Assembly (NCBI GenBank): GCA_947178195.1
Contig: CAMWXM010000050.1
Location: 1 to 14,278, forward strand
Length of the DNA: 14,278 bases
Direction: 5' to 3'
Origin: an uncultured Ruminococcus sp.
GTDB lineage: Bacteria; Bacillota; Clostridia; Oscillospirales; Ruminococcaceae
Of the stretch, positions 8,664 through 14,278 are shown one piece after another. The notes below the pieces were generated by a model, which saw nothing but the letters and a program-made list of their open reading frames with translations, was not told the DNA's origin and searched no databases. A program made the translations under genes and the position numbers. Within the stretch, counting starts at the first letter, position 1, and the number at the start of each line of letters is the position of its first letter.

Positions 8664-8689
8664 TTAATTATAGAAAAATCGTCCGATAA
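8664..8689 (+). promoter_or_regulatory. Candidate sigma-28 (SigD) promoter of the flagellar operon
   Basis: TTAA (8664-8667), 15 nt, then CCGATAA (8683-8689). The SigD/FliA consensus is TAAA, about 15 nt, (G)CCGATAA/T. The -10 element matches fully in its core and the -35 matches three of four. It lies 47 nt upstream of the flgM ATG, which is the expected place for a class III flagellar promoter that FlgM itself controls. Confidence 0.65.
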
Positions 8690-8736
8690 ATATTTTAAAG
8701 ATATATATCAAAACTTGTTGGGAAAGAGGCGATTTC

Positions 8737-9036
8737 ATGAAAATAAATACAAATGTCTATAAGCAATATGTAAAGTCCGGCAATTCAAAAGTATCTCGTA
8801 GCTTCTTTTACGGCGGCACTGAAAAGGCTTCCGTTGAGAAAAAGGATTCGTTTTCTTTAAGTTCTGAAGCTTCAATGTTTAGACAATGCGGAGGGGTCAT
8901 AAAGGACTCTGTCTCGGAAATAACCGCTCCTGCAAGCAAAAGCAGAATAAATACGCTCAGACAGCAAATTGCAGATGGCAGCTATAATGTTTCATCCGGT
9001 CAGGTTGCGGACGCAATCCTTGACAGGATAGTGTGA
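8737..9036 (+). CDS. flgM: Anti-sigma-28 factor FlgM
   Basis: FlgM binds sigma-28 (FliA/SigD) and blocks late flagellar gene transcription until the hook-basal body is complete. The protein is 99 aa, typical for the family. The N-terminal half is polar and low in conserved motifs, as expected for an intrinsically disordered segment. The sigma-binding C-terminus is clear: RINTLRQQIADGSYNVSSGQVADAILDRIV (70-99) carries the family's LR-x-x-I-A-x-G-x-Y-x-V and A-x-x-I pattern. The ATG at 8737 follows a purine-rich GGAAAGAGG site by 7 nt. It is the first gene of the operon, directly behind a candidate sigma-28 promoter, which would give autoregulation. The stop codon overlaps the ribosome binding site of flgN. 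Confidence 0.9.
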   Translation: MKINTNVYKQYVKSGNSKVSRSFFYGGTEKASVEKKDSFSLSSEASMFRQCGGVIKDSVSEITAPASKSRINTLRQQIADGSYNVSSGQVADAILDRIV

Positions 9037-9041
9037 AGGGG
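9036..9041 (+). promoter_or_regulatory. Ribosome binding site for the flgN TTG start
   Basis: AAGGGG begins on the last base of the flgM stop codon and ends 8 nt before the TTG at 9050. This spacing supports TTG over the later in-frame ATG near 9080 and suggests translational coupling to flgM. Confidence 0.7.
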
Positions 9042-9049
9042 TTTTTGTT

Positions 9050-9520
9050 TTGGAAGGCTTTAATGAATTCTATGATTTTATGCTTGAGTATACTGACTTT
9101 CTCGAAGAAACTGCCGAGAAGGAAAAGGATAAACTCAGCGCACTGCTGTCTGACGATCTGAAAAGAATCGAGCATTGTCTTAACGAGCATCAGTCAACAA
9201 TAAAAAAGACCGAACTTTTTGAAAAAGAACGAGAAAAACTACAAAAGAAAATTGGAATAGGCGGATTAACTCTGAGAGAAATTATTGAAAAATGTTCGGA
9301 TCCTGATGAAAAGGATCTGCTGAACAAGCTTTATGTCCGGTTTAAAACCGCAATAGACAGCGTAAAGCATGCAAACAAGACTTCTCTTCAGGTTGCGCAG
9401 ATGAATCTGAAAATCATGGAGGAGGTTATGCCGACCGGCGTGACAGACGCAAAATGCTATAACTCAAAGGGTATCCCATCAGTAAGAAAAAATATGGGTA
9501 TACTTAATACGAAAATCTGA
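9050..9520 (+). CDS. flgN: FlgN-family flagellar export chaperone
   Basis: FlgN-type chaperones bind the hook-associated proteins FlgK and FlgL in the cytoplasm and deliver them to the flagellar type III export gate. The 156-aa product is highly helical and charged, with long heptad-like stretches (about 20-75 and 95-125), and matches the family in length. Identification relies on weak sequence similarity plus position: it sits between flgM and flgK, exactly where yvyG/flgN lies in Bacillus. The start is TTG at 9050, 8 nt after AAGGGG. The C-terminal 25 residues are polar and low in hydrophobics, as in other members where this tail binds cargo. There is no signal peptide or membrane segment. 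Confidence 0.82.
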   Translation: MEGFNEFYDFMLEYTDFLEETAEKEKDKLSALLSDDLKRIEHCLNEHQSTIKKTELFEKEREKLQKKIGIGGLTLREIIEKCSDPDEKDLLNKLYVRFKTAIDSVKHANKTSLQVAQMNLKIMEEVMPTGVTDAKCYNSKGIPSVRKNMGILNTKI

Positions 9521-9560
9521 GATCAGATAATATAAAACAGAATATATCAAAGAATATTTG

Positions 9561-9565
9561 GGAGG
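9561..9565 (+). promoter_or_regulatory. Ribosome binding site selecting the flgK TTG start
   Basis: A GGAGG ends 8 nt before the TTG at 9574. An ATG at 9569 is only 3 nt from the site and reads ATG AAT TGA, a two-codon frame that overlaps the TTG. The start therefore has to be TTG. Confidence 0.8.
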
Positions 9566-9573
9566 AATATGAA

Positions 9574-11106
9574 TTGAGCAGACCTACGTTTTTAGGCTTT
9601 GAAGCTGCGAAAACCGGAGTTTTTGCAAGCCAGAAGGCTCTCGATATAGTCGGAAACAACTTTTCAAACATTAATACAGAAGGATATACCCGTCAGAGAG
9701 TCGATCAGACATCCCAGTCGGTAGCCGGATATTATTCAAGACTTAAACCGGATATCGTTTCTCTTGCTGGAATGGGAACTTATATAAACGGTGTTGCGCA
9801 GCTCAGGGACGAAAGACTTGATGCCGCATACAGAAATGAAGCTGCAAACTCGGGTTATTTTAATCAGCAGTCTACTATGTTCACTGAGATGGAAACTATT
9901 ATGCAGGAGCTTGAAGTGGGAGATGAAGGCAACGGCTATGGGCTCAGCTTTGCAGTAAAAAGTCTCTACACCGCTCTTCAGGACTGGGCCTACAACGCAA
10001 ACTCTGAAACAGATGCAAACGTTTTTGCAAACGCAGTCTCAAACGTTACTCAGACGCTTAACCGCCTTTCTAACGGACTGACAGATTCTGCAAATCAGTA
10101 TAAAGAAACTGTCAGAACACAAACTGATACTGTGAACCAGATGCTTCTTGATATCTCAAAGCTGAATGACAGTATCAGGCGTTCGATGAACACATGTAAT
10201 TACAATACAAATTTCGGTCCTAACGAGCTTAAAGACCAGAGAAATCTGTTGATAGATAAGCTTTCTGAATACGGAAAGGTTCGTACCGAGGAACAGCCTG
10301 ACGGAACAGTGATTGTTCAGTTCAACGGTCATAAGTGTGTGTGGGATGCTGAGTGTGATGCTATAAACTATCAGGAAAATACTGACGGAACTATTCAACT
10401 TAACTGGAAAACCAACGGCGCAGATGCTGCTAATGATATCGGAATATTCAAAGCAGCTGTTGACATTATCAATGGTCGTGGTATCGGTGTTCAGAGCTCG
10501 ACTGAGTCTACTGTAAACGGCTACCGCTATTATCAGGATAAGATCGATTCCTTTGCAAGAGTGCTTACGGACGTTCTTAACAATACATTTCCTGAAACCT
10601 TTGATGCTCAGGGAAATCCGCTTACTTATAAAAAACTTACAGGCGGAGTTATTGAAACGTCAAATGGATTCAGTGTATCTCCAACTATTCTTGTTACAGC
10701 AAAAAATATCAGTATCACAAAGGAACTGACAGATGATTCCTCTTATCTGTTGGATAAGGATAAAAGTGCTGATAATACAGCTATTCTTGAACTTATATCA
10801 AAGCTTACTAAAGATAAACATCTCTTTGAATCTGCAAGCGATCATTTTACAGGTACTTTCCAGGAATTTGTTGCCGATTATACCGGCACTCTCGGAAGTG
10901 ATAATGGTTATGTTAGCGGCAGATACAAGACCTCGCAAACCTTGCTGAACGAAATTATGGACAGAAAAGACGAGGTTTCAGGAGTAAGTGAACACGAGGA
11001 AACGACTTTTATGATGACATACAATCGTTCGTTCCAGGCGGCTGCCAGAATGATGACGGTTATGGACGATCTTCTTGATGTTATTATAAATAGAATGGCT
11101 GTATAA
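9574..11106 (+). CDS. flgK: Flagellar hook-associated protein 1 FlgK
   Basis: FlgK (HAP1) forms the first ring of the hook-filament junction after export through the flagellar type III system. The product has 510 aa, near the usual size. The N-terminal rod-type D0 helix and loop is diagnostic: LGFEAAKTGVFASQKALD at 7-24 followed by the conserved VGNNFSNINTEGYTRQRV. The partner C-terminal helix lies at about 475-510 (VSEHEETTFMMTYNRSFQAAARMMTVMDDLLD). The two ends pair in the assembled tube. The middle (about 100-470) is the variable surface domain and is rich in Asn, Thr and Asp. The start is TTG at 9574, preceded by GGAGG at 8 nt. flgL begins 21 nt after the stop, so the two junction proteins are cotranslated from one transcript. 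Confidence 0.96.
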   Translation: MSRPTFLGFEAAKTGVFASQKALDIVGNNFSNINTEGYTRQRVDQTSQSVAGYYSRLKPDIVSLAGMGTYINGVAQLRDERLDAAYRNEAANSGYFNQQSTMFTEMETIMQELEVGDEGNGYGLSFAVKSLYTALQDWAYNANSETDANVFANAVSNVTQTLNRLSNGLTDSANQYKETVRTQTDTVNQMLLDISKLNDSIRRSMNTCNYNTNFGPNELKDQRNLLIDKLSEYGKVRTEEQPDGTVIVQFNGHKCVWDAECDAINYQENTDGTIQLNWKTNGADAANDIGIFKAAVDIINGRGIGVQSSTESTVNGYRYYQDKIDSFARVLTDVLNNTFPETFDAQGNPLTYKKLTGGVIETSNGFSVSPTILVTAKNISITKELTDDSSYLLDKDKSADNTAILELISKLTKDKHLFESASDHFTGTFQEFVADYTGTLGSDNGYVSGRYKTSQTLLNEIMDRKDEVSGVSEHEETTFMMTYNRSFQAAARMMTVMDDLLDVIINRMAV

Positions 11107-11127
11107 TTTATGGAGGTATAGAAATAA

Positions 11128-12165
11128 ATGAGAGTAACAAATAATTATTTGACAAGAAATTATCTTGGAAATCTCAACAGTGCTTTGGATTTGTATAATA
11201 AATCCGGAAACAAGCTTAACAGCGGACGTAAATTTTCAAAAATGTCCGAAAATGTTTCTGATGGTACGAGAGCGTTGACTATTCGTACTCAGGCATATAA
11301 AAATGAGCAAATTCAGGAAAATGTTAAAAAAGCCGGAGAGTCTTTGACTGTTGCAGAAAGTAATTTGATGTCTATTCTTGATATAGTTGATAATATCAAT
11401 AGTGAAACCATTAAAGCGCTTAATGGTACAAATGATTCCGTATCAGGAATTTTTGAAACTGACTTCAATGCAATAAAAGAGCAAATTGTTGAATTTGCTA
11501 ACTGTCAGTATAACAATACATACGTTTTAGGCGGAACTAACACACAGTCAATACCTTTTACTGTTCAGAACGGCAATCTTATGTTTAATGGTGTAGATGT
11601 AAATACCATCAGTAAAACAACTGACGGTAAATTTACAGATGGTACTAATGAAGTCCCGTTTAGCCGCAGCATATATATCGATATCGGTATAAACATGACT
11701 GTAAAAAATGGTGCGGTTGATCCGAGAACTGCATTTGATATGTCAGTATCCGGTCTGGATTGTCTGGGTTATGGTACTTCTCAGATAACCTATGATGACA
11801 ATGAGGGTAATAAACACACTATTACAGCGCCTAACAACGTATATGAGCTTATTGATGAAATGGCAAAATGTCTGGAACAGAAGGATTATGAAAAGCTTGC
11901 CGGTCTTAACGACCATCTGAGAAAAGGCTTTGATAATCTTAACAAGAAAATTTCTGATATAGGTGTTAAAACAAATTATCTTGAAAGACATACTTCGAGA
12001 CTTGAGGACGAATCAGATGTTCTTGAAGAAATTCAGGTGAATCTGGAATATATCAAGGATACTGATGAACTTATTAATAACAAAACTATGGAATTTGCAT
12101 GGCTCTTGACTTTGCAGTATGGTTCTAAAATGTTACCGCAAAGCCTTATGGACTATGTAAAATAA
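11128..12165 (+). CDS. flgL: Flagellar hook-associated protein 3 FlgL
   Basis: FlgL (HAP3) forms the second junction ring, between FlgK and the flagellin filament, and resembles flagellin at both ends. The product is 345 aa. Its N-terminus MRVTNNYLTRNYLGNLN, followed by LNSGRKFSKMSENVSDGTRAL, matches the family's D0/D1 helix with the conserved SG-x-x-x-x-x-x-S-D pattern. The C-terminal helical region (about 285-345: NLEYIKDTDELINNKTMEFA) completes the coiled-coil pair. The central domain (130-255) is variable. The ATG at 11128 follows GGAGG by 11 nt, somewhat long but without a better start. The product needs FlgN for export, which fits the gene order. Confidence 0.94.
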   Translation: MRVTNNYLTRNYLGNLNSALDLYNKSGNKLNSGRKFSKMSENVSDGTRALTIRTQAYKNEQIQENVKKAGESLTVAESNLMSILDIVDNINSETIKALNGTNDSVSGIFETDFNAIKEQIVEFANCQYNNTYVLGGTNTQSIPFTVQNGNLMFNGVDVNTISKTTDGKFTDGTNEVPFSRSIYIDIGINMTVKNGAVDPRTAFDMSVSGLDCLGYGTSQITYDDNEGNKHTITAPNNVYELIDEMAKCLEQKDYEKLAGLNDHLRKGFDNLNKKISDIGVKTNYLERHTSRLEDESDVLEEIQVNLEYIKDTDELINNKTMEFAWLLTLQYGSKMLPQSLMDYVK

Positions 12166-12211
12166 ATAAAAGTAAAAATAAAAAGAAAAATCATTAAGGA
12201 GGGGTATTGTT

Positions 12212-12814
12212 ATGCAACTTATAAAAATTAAAACTACGCCAATTAAATATAATATAAATGTTAAGAACGCTACTCTTACCGTTCCTCAGATTGAGCCCGC
12301 CGATATGGATTTGGACATCACTCCGCTTAAAATCAATACTGAAACAAGTTCGATTCAGATGCGGATGGATTCAAGTAATATGCGCAGGAGCATGGGCATG
12401 AAATCTATTGCAGATGTTATGCGTGAAATACCTGCTAAGGCACAGCAAACCGCTAACAGTGTAACTGCTGAATATGTTCAGATCGGCAACAGAATGGCAA
12501 AGGGATATAAAAGCGGACTTACAATTGCGCAGATAATGCGTGATAAGTCAATGGAAAATACTACCATTGAATCTACTATTGCCAGCATTCCAAGCGAAAG
12601 TATAGATTTATCCTGGGAACCGGCAACTATAAAACATGACGTACAGCGTAGTAAGGCTGAAACTGATTGGAAAACGGCTGCAAATGAAATGGAATTTGTT
12701 CCAAGCAGCTATTCACTTGAAATCGAGCATCTTGCGGAAGTCGAAATAGAATATATTGGGGGATATCAATATGTTCCGCCAAGTGCTGATCCGAATTATG
12801 TAGAAGAAAAATAG
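12212..12814 (+). CDS. DUF6470 (YviE-like) protein of the flagellar operon
   Basis: This is a 200-aa protein of unknown function, related to YviE of Bacillus subtilis, which lies in the same slot between flgL and fliW. The N-terminus (2-50) contains imperfect repeats of a beta-strand unit built around TTPIKYNI and ITPLKINTET, a hallmark of the family (repeated T-x-P-x-x-x-I/V). A middle segment (about 58-105: SMGMKSIADVMREI, then the QQTANSVTAEYVQIGNRMAKG stretch) looks helical. The C-terminus (about 165-195) is again beta-rich, ending in a Tyr/Pro-rich tail. No signal peptide or membrane segment is seen. The ATG at 12212 has a strong AAGGAGGGG 7 nt upstream. A hairpin follows its stop. Conserved linkage suggests a role in flagellum assembly or regulation, but none is established from sequence. 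Confidence 0.8.
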   Translation: MQLIKIKTTPIKYNINVKNATLTVPQIEPADMDLDITPLKINTETSSIQMRMDSSNMRRSMGMKSIADVMREIPAKAQQTANSVTAEYVQIGNRMAKGYKSGLTIAQIMRDKSMENTTIESTIASIPSESIDLSWEPATIKHDVQRSKAETDWKTAANEMEFVPSSYSLEIEHLAEVEIEYIGGYQYVPPSADPNYVEEK

Positions 12815-12821
12815 AATATAG

Positions 12822-12850
12822 GGCTGTTCAAACAAATCTTTTGAACAGCC
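12822..12850 (+). terminator. Terminator-like hairpin between DUF6470 and fliW
   Basis: An 11-bp inverted repeat (ggctgttcaaa at 12822-12832 and tttgaacagcc at 12840-12850, 7-nt loop) is followed by a U-rich but interrupted tract (ttgaatttta). It starts 8 nt after the DUF6470 stop and ends 24 nt before fliW. It could be a partial terminator or mRNA-stabilising hairpin that lowers fliW-csrA expression relative to the upstream structural genes. Confidence 0.6.
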
Positions 12851-12864
12851 TTGAATTTTAAAGC

Positions 12865-12869
12865 GAGGA
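12865..12869 (+). promoter_or_regulatory. Ribosome binding site deciding the fliW start
   Basis: GAGGA lies 5 nt before the ATG at 12875. A longer reading from TTG at 12851 would start directly after the hairpin with no ribosome binding site and would add eight residues not seen in FliW, so 12875 is preferred. Confidence 0.8.
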
Positions 12870-12874
12870 TAATA

Positions 12875-13303
12875 ATGAATATACTTACAAGAGACTTCGG
12901 AGAAGTGGAAATTACAGAAGAAGATATTATTACATTCGATGAAAAAATATATGGATTTGAAGAATATAGTAAATTTATAATGCTTTATGATGATGAATTT
13001 AATGGGGAATATGTTTGGCTTCAATCAATAGAAGAGTCAGATTTATGCTTTATAATGGCAAATCCGGTGCTCATTCCGGATTATAAACCAAACTTTCTCC
13101 CGGAAGCTGAAAAAATACTGGGTGAAGGAAACTATGAATATTGGGTCATGATGGTGGTGGCTGAAAATATAAAAGACAGCACTGTAAACCTGAAAAGTCC
13201 GGTTATAATCAATCTTGATACTAAAAAAGCAATGCAGCTTATACTTGAGGATAGTTTGCCTATAAGATATAATCTGTTCAAAGCAGAAAAGGAGGATAAA
13301 TAA
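12875..13303 (+). CDS. fliW: Flagellar assembly factor FliW
   Basis: FliW is a small cytoplasmic beta-barrel protein that binds either flagellin or CsrA. When flagellin leaves the cell, free FliW sequesters CsrA and lifts its block on flagellin translation. The product is 142 aa, the usual size. Family features include the N-terminal TRDFGEVEITEEDIITF, the acidic GFEEYSKFIML segment, the LQSIEESDLCFIMANPVLIPDY core, and the C-terminal NLKSPVIINLDTKKAMQLIL stretch. The ATG at 12875 has GAGGA 5 nt upstream. The TAA stop overlaps the csrA ATG by one base (TAATG), so FliW and its partner CsrA are probably made in fixed proportion by translational coupling. Confidence 0.95.
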   Translation: MNILTRDFGEVEITEEDIITFDEKIYGFEEYSKFIMLYDDEFNGEYVWLQSIEESDLCFIMANPVLIPDYKPNFLPEAEKILGEGNYEYWVMMVVAENIKDSTVNLKSPVIINLDTKKAMQLILEDSLPIRYNLFKAEKEDK

Positions 13304-13536
13304 TGCTTATTTTATCCCGAAAAATCGGAGAAGCTTTGCTTGTCAACAATGATATACAAATAAAAATAATCGAAGTGACCGGAGACAAAGTTAAAATCGG
13401 CATCGATGCTCCAAAAAATATTAAAATATTAAGAAAAGAGCTTCGCCAGACCATGGACAGTAATAAGGAATCTTCTGCTGCTATGACTCCGGCAAAGCTG
13501 CGTCATATGCTTCTGGATATGAAGAACGATAATTAA
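13303..13536 (+). CDS. csrA: Carbon storage / translational regulator CsrA
   Basis: CsrA is a homodimeric RNA-binding protein that binds GGA-containing hairpins at ribosome binding sites and blocks translation. In Firmicutes the main target is flagellin mRNA. The product is 77 aa. The N-terminal strand MLILSRKIGEALLV keeps RNA-contact residues L4 and R6, and the family's GIDAPK-x-I-x-I-x-R-x-E segment (33-46) keeps R44 and E46. The C-terminal helical tail (about 48-77) is long, as in CsrA proteins that are bound by FliW. It starts within the fliW stop (TAATG), with GGAGG 7 nt upstream inside fliW. That site reads AAAGGAGGA and so also resembles a CsrA target (A-N-GGA), which would allow autoregulation. 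Flagellin, which follows csrA in Bacillus, is absent here. Confidence 0.96.
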   Translation: MLILSRKIGEALLVNNDIQIKIIEVTGDKVKIGIDAPKNIKILRKELRQTMDSNKESSAAMTPAKLRHMLLDMKNDN

Positions 13537-13582
13537 GGAAATACTGAACAATTTATAGCTTTTGCCCTTGTAATGAATCTGA

Positions 13583-14218
13583 TCAACAAAGGTATTTGAT
13601 AAGCTCCAGACTGCCCAATTTAATAAAATCTGCAAGCTCTTCTTGCTCTTTTTCTCTCATCCTTATTATTTTATATACGTATTTTGAGTTTTTGCCAAAC
13701 ATCAATCCGTTCTGTGCAAGCTGAAGGTTGATCTCAGTCTCTTTTGAAAAAATCGGGTCTCCGATTTTGATTTTAAGCTGATCTTCATATTCGCACATTA
13801 TTCTTGATGCACGAATGGCAATCTGATTTAATGAAACGGATATTACTGTGCAGTCATCCCATTTGTGTACGATTTTATTTTTTGAAAAAATCCCTTTTTT
13901 TACAATGGGCTTAAATATTTTGGCTCTTAAAAAAGTAGGCGTCTCAAGATAGTTTTCAGCTCCGGGTATGAGCATGCAGCGAATCCCTACAAGCCTTAAA
14001 AGGTTTTTTGAGGAAAGAAAAACCTTTCCTGTAATAATATGGGTCGAAGCAACGCCCTCCAGACAAATTATCTTCGCTTCAGTATCAACTTTAAGAAGCG
14101 GAACAAACTGAGAGGTAAATTCGACAAATTTTTCTTTCAGTGAAATATTTGCCTGACCATATTCAATTATATTATCGTCCATTGTTTTTAAAACGGCTTT
14201 GCAGTTTGATGGGAACAT
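13583..14218 (-). CDS. PilZ-like (YcgR-type) protein, c-di-GMP signature degenerate
   Basis: This 211-aa cytoplasmic protein probably belongs to the YcgR/PilZ group, whose members slow the flagellar motor or act in cell-surface control when bound to c-di-GMP. Residues about 1-90 would be the N-terminal YcgR-type barrel (GVASTHIITGKVFLSS) and about 94-205 the PilZ-like barrel, ending in a helix (EKEQEELADFIKLGSLELI) as PilZ domains often do. The binding signature is not intact. No R-x-x-x-R is present before the barrel (only R98 in PTFLRAKIF). The usual D/N-x-S-x-x-G becomes S127-V-S129-L-N-Q132. It may have lost ligand binding. The ATG at 14218 has AAGGAG 11 nt upstream. It is convergent with csrA, 46 nt from its stop, so the flagellar setting supports a motility role. 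Assignment to PilZ is by pattern only. Confidence 0.6.
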   Translation of the reverse strand: MFPSNCKAVLKTMDDNIIEYGQANISLKEKFVEFTSQFVPLLKVDTEAKIICLEGVASTHIITGKVFLSSKNLLRLVGIRCMLIPGAENYLETPTFLRAKIFKPIVKKGIFSKNKIVHKWDDCTVISVSLNQIAIRASRIMCEYEDQLKIKIGDPIFSKETEINLQLAQNGLMFGKNSKYVYKIIRMREKEQEELADFIKLGSLELIKYLC

Positions 14219-14278
14219 TCAACAGTTCACTCCTTATTTTTTTTACATTGATATATTTGGGATTATTAAGAATATATC

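Noticed and set aside
8571..8762. 63-aa open frame in the secA-flgM intergenic region
   Set aside because: It starts at TTG without a ribosome binding site, runs over the candidate sigma-28 promoter and into flgM in another frame, and has low-complexity composition.
12713..13024. 103-aa minus-strand open frame
   Set aside because: It spans the end of DUF6470, the hairpin and the start of fliW on the opposite strand. It is a Phe/Ile-rich shadow with no start signal.
13537..13582. Terminator between csrA and the convergent PilZ-like gene
   Set aside because: Only an imperfect ccttgt/acaaagg pairing with a long loop and no U-tract is visible, too weak to call a terminator.

Overview
The window looks like chromosome from an anaerobic, cellulolytic, flagellated member of the Clostridia, most likely a Ruminococcus-type member of the Oscillospiraceae. 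The grounds are two secreted family 9 glycoside hydrolases carrying dockerins, a TTEP-type linker common in ruminococcal cellulosomal enzymes, AT-rich DNA with strong GGAGG ribosome binding sites, and a Firmicutes-style flagellar hook gene order. Species assignment is an inference from these features. No RNA gene, insertion sequence, CRISPR array or attachment site was found, and no gene-free stretch exceeds 300 bases.

Left part (1-4097, minus strand): two cellulase genes read leftward as an apparent operon. The first transcribed is a 621-aa GH9 enzyme with a TTEP linker and a C-terminal dockerin with unusual spacing. Only 27 nt downstream comes a larger GH9 enzyme with a CBM3c module and a dockerin that runs off the left edge. 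Both are probably exported and mounted on a cell-surface scaffoldin to degrade cellulose together, one as an endoglucanase and one as a CBM3c-assisted processive enzyme.

Middle (4294-8471, minus strand): a 12-helix MATE-family exporter that starts at TTG, then secA, the ATPase of the Sec translocon. secA has a clear housekeeping promoter (TTGACA, 17 nt, TAAAAT) and a hairpin just after its stop codon.

Right part (8664-13536, plus strand): a flagellar late operon, divergent from secA and apparently driven by a sigma-28 (SigD) type promoter. The order flgM - flgN - flgK - flgL - DUF6470 (yviE-like) - fliW - csrA is the same as in Bacillus subtilis. FlgM holds sigma-28 until the hook-basal body is finished. 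FlgN escorts FlgK and FlgL, which form the hook-filament junction. FliW and CsrA form the partner switch that couples flagellin translation to flagellin export. A terminator-like hairpin separates DUF6470 from fliW, splitting the structural half from the regulatory half. Flagellin does not follow csrA as it does in Bacillus. The next gene is instead a convergent PilZ-like protein that appears to have lost the c-di-GMP-binding signature.
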